64,000 nucleotides of DNA from Janibacter endophyticus (lineage in GTDB: Bacteria; Actinomycetota; Actinomycetes; Actinomycetales; Dermatophilaceae): assembly GCF_016888335.1 (NCBI RefSeq), contig NZ_JAFEJG010000004.1, positions 2,418,001 to 2,482,000 on the forward strand, given 5' to 3'. Shown here in pieces: positions 40,008 through 49,722 of this stretch; position 1 is the stretch's first letter; each line of letters begins with the position of its first letter. The position numbers and the translations under genes are program-made. Below the pieces are notes generated by a model, which had not been told where the DNA came from, did not search any database, and saw only the letters and a list, made by a program, of their open reading frames with translations.

Positions 40008-42152
40008 TCAGGTCTGCGTGCTCGTCCCGGGGGTCGGGACCGGAGCCGAGCGACGGTGCCGCAGGACGACGACGCTGCGACCACTGAGGGTCAGGGCGGC
40101 ACCCGCACCGTGCTCGGCGTCGTCGACGACCTCGGCCGCGGTGTCGACGCAGCACTCCCAGCTGTCCCCGTAGGCCGACCCCGGCAGGACGAAGTCCACC
40201 GGCTCGTGCCAGGCGTTGAAGAGCAGGAGGAAGTCGTCGTCGACGAGGCGGCGTCCACGCTCGTCCGGCTCGTCGATGGCCTGCCCGTTGAGGAAGACCA
40301 TCATCGCCCCGGCGTTGCTGTCGCCCCACTCGGCCTCTCCCATGTGCCCGCTGTCGGGGCGGAACCACTCGATGTCGCGGCGCTCGCTCTCACCCCCGTG
40401 GTCGGCGCGGCCGGCGAAGAACCGCCGGCGGCGGAAGACCGGATGGTCACGCCGCAGGGCCACGACCGCGCGGGTGAACTCGAGCAGCTGCCGGCCCGGC
40501 AGGTCGAGGTCCCAGTCGACCCAGGCGATCTCGTTGTCCTGGCAGTAGACGTTGTTGTTACCGCCCTGGGTGCGTCCGAGCTCGTCGCCGTGCGCGAGCA
40601 TCGGCACGCCCTGGCTGAGCAGCAGGGTCGCGAGGAGGTTGCGCTGCTGCCGGGCGCGCAGGGTGAGGACCTCGGGGTCGTCGGTCGGTCCCTCGACGCC
40701 GCAGTTCCACGACCGGTTGTGGCTCTCGCCGTCGCGGTTGTCCTCGCCGTTGGCCTCGTTGTGCTTCTCGTTGTAGGAGACGAGGTCGCGCAGGGTGAAG
40801 CCGTCGTGGGCGATGACGAAGTTGATCGACGCGAAGGGGCGTCGGCCCGAGTGCTCGTAGAGGTCGGAGCTGCCGGTGAGCCGGGAGGCGAACTCGCCGA
40901 GGGTGGCGCCCTCGCCGCGCCAGTAGTCGCGGACGGTGTCGCGGTACTTGCCGTTCCACTCGGTCCACAGCGGCGGGAAGTTGCCGACCTGGTAGCCGCC
41001 GTCGCCGATGTCCCACGGCTCCGCGATGAGCTTGGCCTGGCTGATCACCGGGTCCTGCTGGATGAGGTCGAAGAAGGCCGAGAGCTTGTCGACCTCGTGG
41101 AACTGCCGGGCCAGGGTCGCGGCGAGGTCGAAGCGGAAGCCGTCGACGTGCATCTCGGTGACCCAGTACCGCAGGCTGTCCATGATGAGCTGGAGCACGT
41201 GCGGGCTGCGCATGAGCAGGCTGTTGCCGGTGCCCGTCGTGTCGTAGTAGTGGCTCTTCTCGTCGTCGACGAGGCGGTAGTAGCTCGCGTTGTCGAGCCC
41301 GCGGAAGGCCAGCGTCGGCCCGAGGTGGTTGCCCTCGGCGGTGTGGTTGTAGACGACGTCGAGGATGACCTCGATGTCGGCCTCGTGCAGCGCCTTGACC
41401 ATCGTCTTGAACTCGGTGACCTGCTGGCCGCGGCCGCCGGAGGCGTAGCCGTTGTGCGGGGCGAGGAAGCCGATGGTGTTGTAGCCCCAGTAGTTCGACA
41501 GGCCCTGGTCCTGGAGCGTGGTGTCCTGGACGAACTGGTGCACCGGGAGCAGCTCGATGGCGGTGATCCCCAGCCCCTGGAGGTGCTCGATGATCGCCGG
41601 GTGAGCGATGGCGGCGTAGGTGCCGCGGATCTCCTCAGGAACCTCCGGGTGCGTCATCGTCAGGCCCTTGACGTGGGCCTCGTAGATGACGCTGTCGTGG
41701 TACTCGTGCCGCGGTGGGCGGTCGTGCCCCCAGTCGAAGAAGGGGTTGATGACGACCGAGAGCATCGTCTTGCCGAGGCTGTCGAGCTCGTTGCGCCGGC
41801 CCGGGTCCGTGAAGTCGTAGGAGAAGATCGCCTGGTCGTTCTCGATCTGCCCCTCGATCGCCTTCGCGTAGGGGTCGAGGAGGAGCTTCGTCGGATCGCA
41901 GCGGTGGCCGGCATCGGGGTCGAAGGGGCCGTGCACGCGGTAGCCGTAGAGCTGACCCGGCTGGATCCCCGGGAGGTAGCAGTGCCACACGAAGGCGTCG
42001 ACCTCGGTGAGCTCGATCCGGGTCTCGTCACCGTCGTCGCCGACGAGGCACAGCTCGACCCGGTCGGCGACCTCGGAGAAGACAGCGAAGTTGACGCCTG
42101 CACCGTCGTAGGTGGCGCCGAGGGGGTAGGGGGCGCCGGGCCAGATCTCCAC
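40008..42152 (-). CDS. glgX: Glycogen debranching enzyme GlgX
   Basis: A 714-residue isoamylase-type GH13 enzyme that hydrolyses alpha-1,6 branches of phosphorylase-limited glycogen. An N-terminal CBM48 region (PYPLGATYDGAGVNFAVFSE ... YGYRVHGPFDPDAGHRCDP) precedes the barrel: region I DVVYNHTAEGN, region II GFRFDLAATL with the nucleophile, region III LIAEPWDIG with the acid/base Glu, region IV IAHDGFTLRDL. The GTG at 42152 follows CCAAGGAGACCT, a strong ribosome site. The very long frame upstream runs antisense to nothing real and in the wrong frame through narK, and is rejected. It is transcribed alone. Confidence 0.95.
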   Translation of the reverse strand: MEIWPGAPYPLGATYDGAGVNFAVFSEVADRVELCLVGDDGDETRIELTEVDAFVWHCYLPGIQPGQLYGYRVHGPFDPDAGHRCDPTKLLLDPYAKAIEGQIENDQAIFSYDFTDPGRRNELDSLGKTMLSVVINPFFDWGHDRPPRHEYHDSVIYEAHVKGLTMTHPEVPEEIRGTYAAIAHPAIIEHLQGLGITAIELLPVHQFVQDTTLQDQGLSNYWGYNTIGFLAPHNGYASGGRGQQVTEFKTMVKALHEADIEVILDVVYNHTAEGNHLGPTLAFRGLDNASYYRLVDDEKSHYYDTTGTGNSLLMRSPHVLQLIMDSLRYWVTEMHVDGFRFDLAATLARQFHEVDKLSAFFDLIQQDPVISQAKLIAEPWDIGDGGYQVGNFPPLWTEWNGKYRDTVRDYWRGEGATLGEFASRLTGSSDLYEHSGRRPFASINFVIAHDGFTLRDLVSYNEKHNEANGEDNRDGESHNRSWNCGVEGPTDDPEVLTLRARQQRNLLATLLLSQGVPMLAHGDELGRTQGGNNNVYCQDNEIAWVDWDLDLPGRQLLEFTRAVVALRRDHPVFRRRRFFAGRADHGGESERRDIEWFRPDSGHMGEAEWGDSNAGAMMVFLNGQAIDEPDERGRRLVDDDFLLLFNAWHEPVDFVLPGSAYGDSWECCVDTAAEVVDDAEHGAGAALTLSGRSVVVLRHRRSAPVPTPGTSTQT

Positions 42153-42178
42153 AGGTCTCCTTGGTGGGGTGTGACGAA

Positions 42179-42211
42179 GGGGGGATGCCGAGCCTAGCCC
42201 GGCCTCCCCCC
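42179..42211 (-). terminator. Imperfect hairpin after the nitrate transporter gene
   Basis: GGGGGGA-t-GCCG pairs with CGGC-c-TCCCCCC around a 9-nt loop. It lies 25 bp past the narK-type gene stop and 27 bp before the glgX start, so it probably ends the narK transcript. A CGAAGGGG overlaps its left base. Confidence 0.6.
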
Positions 42212-42235
42212 GTCGCCCGTATCGACCCTGGACGG

Positions 42236-43630
42236 TCAGCTGCGCTTGGGCGCCCCCGGTCGCGCGTAGCGCCACCAGGTGAGCGCGACGCACATGACGG
42301 CCCAGGCGACTCCGATGCCGAAGAACGCGACCGCACCGAGGGTGGTCACGCCGACGCCGAAGAAGAACGGGCCGAAGGCGGCGATGGCTGCGGTCCAGCC
42401 GATGACGCCACCGGCCTGGCGGCGCTCGAAGATCATCGGCATCTGCTTGAAGGTCGAGGCGTTGCCGATGCCGCTGAAGAGGAAGATCGCGAGCATGCCC
42501 CAGAGGAACTTCGTGAAGCCGGCATCGAGCGCGGCGGCCGACGAGGTGTCCGGGGTGAGCGCGGTCATCGTGAAGGCGATCGAGACGATGAGGCCGATCC
42601 CGGAGATGAGCGTCCAGATCGCGCCGCCCATGCGGTCGGTGAGCGGCGAGAAGAGCACGCGTGCACCGGCGCCGACGAGCGGGCCGAGGAAGACGAACTT
42701 CACGACGTCGGGCACCTGGTAGCCCTCGACGAGGACCTGCGCGGAGGCGCCGGCACCCTGGACGATGTCGGGGTTGCCGATGCCGTAGAGGTTGGCCATG
42801 AGCAGGCCGAACTGCGCGGAGAGCCCGGCGAAGGTGCCGAAGGTCATGATGTAGAGCAGCGTCATCCACCAGGTGTCCTGGTTGGAGAAGATGTCGAACT
42901 GCTGCTTGATGTTGGCCTGGATCGGCACCGACCGCAGCATCGTCCACGCCATGACCGCGCCGATGACCATGAGCGGGATCCAGATAAAGGCGGCGTTCTG
43001 GTACCAGACCTCGACGGGCTGCTTGCCGGGCTGGGTGAGCATCTGGCTGCCGCCGAAGATCGCCAGGCCGGACAGCGCGATGAGGTACGGGGTGAGCAGC
43101 TGGACGAGCGAGACGCCGAAGTTGCCCAGCCCAGCCTGCAGACCGAGGGCCGTGCCCTGCATGCGCCGCGGGAAGAAGTAGCTCGTGCTCGGCATGAAGC
43201 CGGAGAAGGCACCACCGCCGACGCCGGCGAGGAAGGCGAGGACCATGAGCTCCCAGTAGGGCGCTGTCGGCTCCTGGACGCGCACGCCCCAGCCGAGGGT
43301 GGAGAAGATCAGCAGGAGCGTCGTGAGGCTGACCATCTTGCGGGTGCCGAGGATCGGCGGCAGCACCATCCAGATGAGCCGCATGAGGCCGGCCGACAGA
43401 CCCGGCATCGCCGCCATCCAGTAGAGCTGGCTCTGCGACCACTCGTACCCGAGGGCGTTCAGCTTGGGGATGATCGCGCTCGGCAGGAACCACGCGACGA
43501 ACGCGAGGGTGAGGCAGAACGTCGTGACCCACAGGGTCTTCCAGGCCAGGCCCTTGTCCCAGGTCTCCTCGTTCTCCGGGTCCCAGGACTCCAGCCACTC
43601 ACCGCCTGATCGGGCTGTCTGTGCGCTCAT
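42236..43630 (-). CDS. Nitrate/nitrite transporter, NarK family (MFS)
   Basis: A 464-residue MFS protein with 12 hydrophobic segments. The nitrate signature occurs after helix 4: AGVGGGAFSGFMPSTSYFFP followed by RRMQGTALGLQAGLGNFGVS, and a second glycine-rich signature is partly kept in helix 11 (IGWTAAIAAFGPFFFG). It is the second gene downstream of the other NarK-type gene (50-bp gap), and both face away from narGHJI. It probably imports nitrate or exchanges nitrate and nitrite. The two paralogues may divide proton symport and antiport functions, as NarK1 and NarK2 do elsewhere. Confidence 0.9.
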   Translation of the reverse strand: MSAQTARSGGEWLESWDPENEETWDKGLAWKTLWVTTFCLTLAFVAWFLPSAIIPKLNALGYEWSQSQLYWMAAMPGLSAGLMRLIWMVLPPILGTRKMVSLTTLLLIFSTLGWGVRVQEPTAPYWELMVLAFLAGVGGGAFSGFMPSTSYFFPRRMQGTALGLQAGLGNFGVSLVQLLTPYLIALSGLAIFGGSQMLTQPGKQPVEVWYQNAAFIWIPLMVIGAVMAWTMLRSVPIQANIKQQFDIFSNQDTWWMTLLYIMTFGTFAGLSAQFGLLMANLYGIGNPDIVQGAGASAQVLVEGYQVPDVVKFVFLGPLVGAGARVLFSPLTDRMGGAIWTLISGIGLIVSIAFTMTALTPDTSSAAALDAGFTKFLWGMLAIFLFSGIGNASTFKQMPMIFERRQAGGVIGWTAAIAAFGPFFFGVGVTTLGAVAFFGIGVAWAVMCVALTWWRYARPGAPKRS

Positions 43631-43681
43631 CGTCTCGTCTCTTTCGTGTCAGTGGTGCGGGGGCGAAGGGGTGGGCGCCGG

Positions 43682-45064
43682 TCAGGCGCGGGAGGTCGCC
43701 AGCTCGGGCGACTCGAAGTGGTCGGCGAGGTCGGGCGACTCGGCGTGCAGCATCCGCACGACCGTCCAGTGCATCCAGAGGAAGCAGACCGCGGTGAGCA
43801 GGAAGACGACGAAGAAGGTGCTCGTCGGGAAGCCGCTCCACTGCTTGGTGTAGGCGAAGAGGAGCGGGAGGAAGAAGCCGCCCAGCCCGCCGAGCATGCC
43901 GACGAGCCCACCGACGGAGCCGACGTTGTCGGGGAAGTACTCAGGGATGTGCTTGTAGACCGCCGCCTTGCCGATACCCATGGCGCAGCCGAGGAGGAAG
44001 AGCAGGACGGTGAAGGGGGCGACGCCGATGGCGTAGCCGAGGTGCTCGGTCGTCGAGCCGTCCGCGTGGTTGATGGCGATGTGCCCGTTCGGCATCATCA
44101 TGATCCCGCTCGTGACGAGCATGACGGCGAAGGTGCCGTACATGACCTTGCGGGCGCCGATCCGGTCGGAGAACCAGCCGCCGACAGGGCGCAGCAGCGA
44201 CGCGGGGAAGATGAAGACCGAGGTGAGCAGCGCCGCGGTGCGCAGCTCGAGGCCGAAGGTGTCGACGTAGTACTTGGGCATCCAGGCGGAGAGCGCGACG
44301 TAGGCGCCGAAGACCGCGGCGTAGTAGAGGCTGAAGCGCCACACCCGCAGCTGCTTGAGGGGTTGGAGCATCTCGCCGATCGGCTTGCCGGCGCCGGCCT
44401 TGCGGTCGTGTCGCGGGACGACGAGGAAGGTGAGGACTGCGACGACGACGAGCGCGACGGAGTAGATCACCGGGAAGATCCGCCAGCCACCCTCGATGAA
44501 GCCGAAGTAGGTCGCACCCGCGGTGGCCGTGAGCAGCCCGGGGGCGAGGACGAGCAGGAGCTTGGTGACCGAGGCGCCGATGTTGCCGGCGCCGAAGACG
44601 CCGAGGGCGAAGCCCTGCTTCTCGCGCGGGGCCCACGCGGAGTTCCACGCGACGCCGACGCTGAAGAGGTTGCCGGCGAAGCCGACGAGGAAGGCGAGGA
44701 CGAGGAGCATCGCGTAGGTGTTGGCCTGGGCGACGAAGAAGCACGCGACCGCGGTGAGCAGGAGCATCGCGATCGTCACGACCCGGCCGCCGACCCGGTC
44801 GGTGAGCATGCCGGCGGGCAGTCGCCACATCGAGCCGTTGAGGACCGCCACCGCCGAGACCCACGCGAGCTCGGGGTCGGAGAGACCGAGCTCCTTCTGG
44901 ATCGGGACGCCGAGCACGCCGAACATCAGCCAGACGGCGAACATCAGGGTGAACGCGAGGGTCGACATCACGAGGACGCGTGTGGCCCCGGAACCGCCCG
45001 ACCCGTCGCGCGCAGGGGGTTCGACGGCTCCGGAGCCCGTCGTCAGCAGTTCCTCTTTATTCAT
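43682..45064 (-). CDS. narK: Nitrate transporter, NarK1-like (MFS)
   Basis: A 460-residue MFS transporter. VGFAGNLFSVGVAWNSAWAP followed by KQGFALGVFGAGNIGAS is the NarK-type nitrate signature, and LVGMLGGLGGFFLPLLFAY the second. ATG at 45064 (MNKEELL) is chosen; a start 12 codons upstream is possible. There is no clear ribosome site and a TACGAT hexamer lies close upstream, so the leader may be very short. It is divergent from the nar regulator/narG unit and shares its 182-bp control region. Likely role: nitrate uptake for respiration. Confidence 0.9.
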   Translation of the reverse strand: MNKEELLTTGSGAVEPPARDGSGGSGATRVLVMSTLAFTLMFAVWLMFGVLGVPIQKELGLSDPELAWVSAVAVLNGSMWRLPAGMLTDRVGGRVVTIAMLLLTAVACFFVAQANTYAMLLVLAFLVGFAGNLFSVGVAWNSAWAPREKQGFALGVFGAGNIGASVTKLLLVLAPGLLTATAGATYFGFIEGGWRIFPVIYSVALVVVAVLTFLVVPRHDRKAGAGKPIGEMLQPLKQLRVWRFSLYYAAVFGAYVALSAWMPKYYVDTFGLELRTAALLTSVFIFPASLLRPVGGWFSDRIGARKVMYGTFAVMLVTSGIMMMPNGHIAINHADGSTTEHLGYAIGVAPFTVLLFLLGCAMGIGKAAVYKHIPEYFPDNVGSVGGLVGMLGGLGGFFLPLLFAYTKQWSGFPTSTFFVVFLLTAVCFLWMHWTVVRMLHAESPDLADHFESPELATSRA

Positions 45065-45143
45065 CACAATAGCGAATCGTACACGCTCCTGCACCATGCC
45101 GTCACGCGGCCCGACCACATCGCCGTACACCCTCAACGACCCT

Positions 45144-45166
45144 TGCTGCGAGGTGATTACGCAACA
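45144..45166. promoter_or_regulatory. Imperfect inverted repeat in the nar divergent control region
   Basis: TGCTGCG-N9-CGCAACA (one mismatch between arms) in the 182-bp gap between narK and the nar regulator. It is the best candidate operator I can see there; no FNR or NarL site is evident. Support is weak. Confidence 0.25.
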
Positions 45167-45246
45167 TCTCCAGGTCGGAAATGTCCGCCGGAGAGGCCGT
45201 GTCGCCGCCCTCGTGAAAATTGCTTGTATCTGGCACACTGACGCGC

Positions 45247-46002
45247 ATGAGCACCTCTGACGAGGCCCCCGGGCTGCTGCGCTCAGCAGTACGGCGCGAC
45301 ATCGTCGACACGCTCGCCAATCTTGACGGGAGCGCCCGTGAGGACGGACTAACGGCACGTGAGATCGGCGCTCAGGTCGGCCTCCACGCGAGCACCGTGC
45401 GCTTCCACCTCGACCAGCTCGTCGCCGCAGGGCTGCTCACCAGCCACTTCGTCCGCTCGCACGGCGCCGGCCGCCCGAGCAAGAAGTACGCCGTCCCGGC
45501 CGGCAACCTCCACGCCGCCGACACCTCGGAGTCCTACGCGGTCCTCGCCGGCCTCCTCGCGGAGATGTTTGCCGAGCGCGGGCCGGACGACACCCCCCTG
45601 ACCGCGGAGCAGGCCGGCGCGGCCTGGGCCCACCGTCACGCCCCCGGGATCGTGGAGGTCGCCCCGAGCACCGAGCCCGCGCGCACCGCCGGCGCCTGGC
45701 TGAGCAAGGTCGGCCTGATGATCGACGTGCTCCGCGACTGGGGGTACACCCCCAGCCTGCGCACGGAGGACGGCGGCCGCACCGCCGAGGTCGACCTCGT
45801 CCACTGCCCCTTCCTCCCGCTGGCCCGCACCCACCCCGAGGTGGTCTGCGCCGTCCATCGAGGGCTGATGCGCGGCACGCTCGAGGTCTTCGGCGAGGAT
45901 GACGTCGAGCTCAGCCTCACCCCCTTCGTCGAGCCGCATCGCTGCCTGGCGCACATGACCACCCGCACGCCCTTCGCCCCCACCCGAGGAGCCCGCACAT
46001 GA
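45247..46002 (+). CDS. HTH regulator with C-terminal Cys cluster (SufR-like), probable nar regulator
   Basis: A 251-residue protein. Residues 15-85 form a winged helix of the ArsR/DeoR kind (DGLTAREIGAQVGLHASTVRFHLDQLVAAGLL). The C-terminal domain contains VHCPFLPLARTHPEVVCAVHRGLM and later EPHRCLAHM, placing Cys187, Cys201 and Cys233. This pattern (CP-x-x-x-A-x-x-x-PEV-x-C) resembles the iron-sulfur-binding region of SufR. ATG at 45247 is preferred to a start nine codons upstream. The stop overlaps the narG ATG (ATGA), so regulator and reductase are co-translated. An oxygen- or redox-sensing Fe-S regulator of nitrate respiration is inferred. Confidence 0.72.
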   Translation: MSTSDEAPGLLRSAVRRDIVDTLANLDGSAREDGLTAREIGAQVGLHASTVRFHLDQLVAAGLLTSHFVRSHGAGRPSKKYAVPAGNLHAADTSESYAVLAGLLAEMFAERGPDDTPLTAEQAGAAWAHRHAPGIVEVAPSTEPARTAGAWLSKVGLMIDVLRDWGYTPSLRTEDGGRTAEVDLVHCPFLPLARTHPEVVCAVHRGLMRGTLEVFGEDDVELSLTPFVEPHRCLAHMTTRTPFAPTRGART

Positions 46003-49000
46003 CCACCTCGTCCACCGACCTGCCCCGATCGGCCGGCCTCGACGGGCCGCTCTCCGCGGCCCTCGTCGGGACCCGACGCTTCTTCACCAGGGGCGGCGTC
46101 TCCCCGGACCAGCGCGCGCTGCACCTCGAGGGCGGGCGGTCCGGCGACAGCTTCTACCGTGACCGCTGGAGCCACGACAAGGTCGTGCGCTCCACCCACG
46201 GCGTCAACTGCACCGGCTCGTGCTCGTGGAAGGTCTACGTCAAGGACGGGATCATCACCTGGGAGGCGCAGCAGACCGACTACCCGAGCACCGGCGCCGA
46301 CCGCCCGGAGTACGAGCCCCGCGGCTGCCCCCGCGGCGCGGCCTTCTCCTGGTACACCTACTCCCCCACCCGGGTCCGCTACCCCTACGTCCGTGGCGTC
46401 CTCCTCGAGATGTTCCGCGAGGCCAAGAAGCAGTACGGCGACCCGGTCGTCGCGTGGGGCTCGATCGTGCAGGACCCCGACGCGACGAAGCGGTACAAGA
46501 GCGCCCGCGGCAAGGGCGGCCTCGTCCGGTCGACGTGGGAGGAGGTCACCGACATGATCGCGGCGGCCTACGTCTACACGATCAAGCGCTGGGGCCCTGA
46601 CCGCATCGCGGGCTTCTCCCCCATCCCGGCGATGTCACCCGTGAGCTACGCGTCCGGCGCCCGCTTCAACGAGCTCATCGGCGCGCCGATGCTCTCCTTC
46701 TACGACTGGTACGCGGACCTGCCCAACGCCTCGCCGCAGATGTTCGGCGACCAGACCGACGTCCCCGAGTCCGGCGACTGGTGGGACGCGGGCTACCTCA
46801 TCATGTGGGGCTCCAACGTCCCGCTGACCCGCACGCCTGACGCGCACTGGATGACCGAGGCCCGCTACCGCGGGCAGAAGGTCATCGCGGTCGCCCCCGA
46901 CTACGCGGAGAACGTGAAGTTCGCCGACGAGTGGGTCGCCGCGGCGCCCGGCACCGACGGTGCGCTGGCAATGGCCATGGGCCACGTCGTGCTCAAGGAG
47001 TACTTCGCCGACCAGCAGGTCGACTTCTTCACCCAGTACAACCAGCAGTACACCGACCTGCCCTACCTCGTGAGCCTCGAGCCCGTGGGCGTCGAGGGCG
47101 GCGGCGGCATGGCGTACAAGCCCGGCAAGTTCCTCGTCGCGGGCGACTTCGACAACGCCGAGCGTGAGTCCGAGAACGCGATGTGGAAAACCGCGGTCAT
47201 CGACGAGGCCACCGGCGAGGTCGTCATCCCCAACGGTTCGATCGGGCACCGCTTCGGCGACGAGGGCGCCGGCCGGTGGAACCTCGAGCTCGGCGACATC
47301 CGTCCGCAGCTCTCGCTCTACGGCTCCGAGGAGACCGCCGAGGTCGAGCTGCCGCGCTTCGACAACGTCGAGGGTGCCGCGCGCACCGAGCGTCGTGGCG
47401 TCCCGGTGCGCCGGGTCGGCGACCACGTCGTGACCACCGTCCTCGACCTCATGCTCGCCCAGTACGGGGTCGGTCGAGACGGCCTGCCGGGCACCTGGCC
47501 GACGGGGTACGAGGACCCGAGCGTCCCGGCCACCCCGGCATGGGGCGCGGAGATCTCCGGCGTCCCGGTCGAGCAGATCATCCGGCTCTCCCGCGAGTGG
47601 GCGCAGAACGCGATCGACACCACCGGCCGCGGCATGATCCTCATGGGCGCCGGCACGAACCACTGGTACCACTCGGACCAGATCTACCGCGCGATGCTCG
47701 TCCTCACGACGATCACCGGCTGCCAGGGCCGCAACGGCGGCGGCTGGGCGCACTACGTCGGCCAGGAGAAGGTCCGCCCGATCATGGGCTTCCAGCACAT
47801 GGCCTTCGCCCTCGACTGGATCCGCCCGCCGCGGCACATGAACCAGACGGCGTACTGGTACGTCAACACGAGCCAGTACCGCTACGACACCTTCACCGCC
47901 GAGGAGGTCAACGGCAGCACCGGTGTCTTCGAGGGCAGGAGCACGATGGACCTCCTCGCCCAGTCCGTCCGCCTCGGCTGGACCCCGTCGTACCCGCAGT
48001 TCGACCGCAGCTCGCTGAGCGTCGCGGACGAGGCGGAGGCGGCCGGCGTGCCCGTCGGCGAGTACGTGGTGAAGGCCCTCAAGGAGGGATCCCTGAGGTT
48101 CGCCATCGAGGATCCCGAGGCGGAGGAGAACCACCCGCGGATCCTCTCGCTGTGGCGGGCCAACCTCTTCGGCTCCTCGGCGAAGGGCAACGAGTATTTC
48201 CTCAAGCATCTGCTCGGCACCGACAACGCCGTCAAGGCCCGCCAGGCCGGCGAGTCCATGCGGCCCGAGGAGATCGCCTGGCCCGACGAGGTGCCCGAGG
48301 GCAAGCTCGACCTGCTGCTCACCCTCGACTTCCGGATGACCAGCTCGACGCTCCTGTCCGACGTCGTCCTCCCGGCCGCGACCTGGTACGAGAAGCACGA
48401 CATCAACACCACCGACATGCACCCCTTCGTGCACTCCTTCAACCCGGCCATCTCCCCGCCCTGGCAGTCCAAGAGCGACTGGGACACGTGGAAGGTCATC
48501 GCGAAGCGCTTCTCCGAGCTCGCCGCCGACCACCTCGGCACACGCAAGGACGTCGTCGCCAAGCCGCTGTGGCACGACACCCCCGAGGCGATGGCGACCG
48601 TCCACGGCCGCGTCCTCGACTGGAAGAAGGGCGAGTGCGAGCCGGTGCCCGGCAAGACCCTCCCGGTCCTCGCCGAGGTCACCCGCGACTACGCCTCGGT
48701 CTACGAGAAGATGATCGCCATCGGCCCGCTCATGGAGAAGGTCGGCATGCTCACGAAGGGCGTCAAGTACGACGTCCAGCGTGAGATGGACATCCTGCGG
48801 CAGCGCAACGGCGTCACCCGCGGGGGTGCCGGCGACGGCCAGCCGAAGATGGAGACCGACATCCAGGTCGCCGACGCGATCATGCACCTCTCGGGCGTGA
48901 GCAACGGCCACCTCGCGACCCAGGGCTTCACGTTCCTCGAGAAGCGGACCGGCACCCAGCTGCACGACCTCTCGGCCGAGCACGAGGGCAAGCAGATCAC

Positions 49001-49721
49001 CTTCGCCGACACCCAGGCCGCGCCCGTCCCGGTCATCACCTCGCCGGAGTGGTCGGGCAGCGAGTCAGGCGGGCGCCGCTACTCGCCCTTCACGATCAAC
49101 ATCGAGCGGCACAAGCCCTTCCACACCCTCACCGGCCGGCAGCAGTTCTACATCGACCACGACTGGATGATCGGGATGGGCGAGGGGCTGCCGGTCTACC
49201 GGCCGCCGCTCAACATGACGCGGCTCTTCGGCGAGGCGCCGATCGGCGACCAGAACGAGCTCGGCGTCTCGGTGCGCTACCTCACCCCGCACAACAAGTG
49301 GTCGATCCACTCGGAGTACCAGGACAACCTCTTCATGCTCAGCCTCAGCCGGGGCGGGCAGACGGTGTGGATGTCCGACATCGACGCCGCGAAGATCGGC
49401 GTCAAGGACAACGACTGGATCGAGGCGGTCAACCGCAACGGTGTCGTCGCCGCGCGTGCGGTCGTCAGCCACCGGATGCCGGAGGGCACGGTGTACATGC
49501 ACCACGCCCAGGACCGCCTCATCGACGTGCCCCTCACCGAGACCGACAAGCGGCGCGGCGGCATCCACAACAGCCTGACGCGCATCCTCGTCAAGCCGAG
49601 CCACATCATCGGCGGGTACGCGCAGCTGTCCTACTTCTTCAACTACATCGGGCCCACGGGCAACAACAGGGACGAGGTCACGATGATCCGCCGCCGCACC
49701 AACCAGAACGTGGAGTACTGA
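45999..49721 (+). CDS. narG: Respiratory nitrate reductase, alpha subunit
   Basis: A 1240-residue molybdoenzyme subunit that reduces nitrate to nitrite using Mo-bisMGD. The N-terminal FS0 cluster ligands are His67, Cys71, Cys75 (THGVNCTGSCSW) and Cys110 (PRGCPRG). The Mo-ligand Asp lies in SFYDWYADLPN, as in E. coli NarG. The length matches the family. No Tat signal is visible, in line with a cytoplasmic-facing enzyme. It is the first reductase gene of narGHJI and overlaps the regulator stop by 4 bp. The cofactor is supplied by the moa/moe/mob genes downstream. Confidence 0.97.
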   Translation: MTTSSTDLPRSAGLDGPLSAALVGTRRFFTRGGVSPDQRALHLEGGRSGDSFYRDRWSHDKVVRSTHGVNCTGSCSWKVYVKDGIITWEAQQTDYPSTGADRPEYEPRGCPRGAAFSWYTYSPTRVRYPYVRGVLLEMFREAKKQYGDPVVAWGSIVQDPDATKRYKSARGKGGLVRSTWEEVTDMIAAAYVYTIKRWGPDRIAGFSPIPAMSPVSYASGARFNELIGAPMLSFYDWYADLPNASPQMFGDQTDVPESGDWWDAGYLIMWGSNVPLTRTPDAHWMTEARYRGQKVIAVAPDYAENVKFADEWVAAAPGTDGALAMAMGHVVLKEYFADQQVDFFTQYNQQYTDLPYLVSLEPVGVEGGGGMAYKPGKFLVAGDFDNAERESENAMWKTAVIDEATGEVVIPNGSIGHRFGDEGAGRWNLELGDIRPQLSLYGSEETAEVELPRFDNVEGAARTERRGVPVRRVGDHVVTTVLDLMLAQYGVGRDGLPGTWPTGYEDPSVPATPAWGAEISGVPVEQIIRLSREWAQNAIDTTGRGMILMGAGTNHWYHSDQIYRAMLVLTTITGCQGRNGGGWAHYVGQEKVRPIMGFQHMAFALDWIRPPRHMNQTAYWYVNTSQYRYDTFTAEEVNGSTGVFEGRSTMDLLAQSVRLGWTPSYPQFDRSSLSVADEAEAAGVPVGEYVVKALKEGSLRFAIEDPEAEENHPRILSLWRANLFGSSAKGNEYFLKHLLGTDNAVKARQAGESMRPEEIAWPDEVPEGKLDLLLTLDFRMTSSTLLSDVVLPAATWYEKHDINTTDMHPFVHSFNPAISPPWQSKSDWDTWKVIAKRFSELAADHLGTRKDVVAKPLWHDTPEAMATVHGRVLDWKKGECEPVPGKTLPVLAEVTRDYASVYEKMIAIGPLMEKVGMLTKGVKYDVQREMDILRQRNGVTRGGAGDGQPKMETDIQVADAIMHLSGVSNGHLATQGFTFLEKRTGTQLHDLSAEHEGKQITFADTQAAPVPVITSPEWSGSESGGRRYSPFTINIERHKPFHTLTGRQQFYIDHDWMIGMGEGLPVYRPPLNMTRLFGEAPIGDQNELGVSVRYLTPHNKWSIHSEYQDNLFMLSLSRGGQTVWMSDIDAAKIGVKDNDWIEAVNRNGVVAARAVVSHRMPEGTVYMHHAQDRLIDVPLTETDKRRGGIHNSLTRILVKPSHIIGGYAQLSYFFNYIGPTGNNRDEVTMIRRRTNQNVEY

Positions 49722-49722
49722 T

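Noticed and set aside
36703-40368. 1221-codon minus-strand open frame antisense to the MocR and TesB-GNAT genes
   Set aside because: It is a high-GC shadow: residues are Arg/Gly/Asp-rich without any domain, while the opposite strand encodes recognisable proteins.
42153-43598. Long upstream extension of the glgX frame
   Set aside because: It runs in the wrong frame through the narK-type gene and past a terminator hairpin; GTG 42152 has a strong ribosome site.
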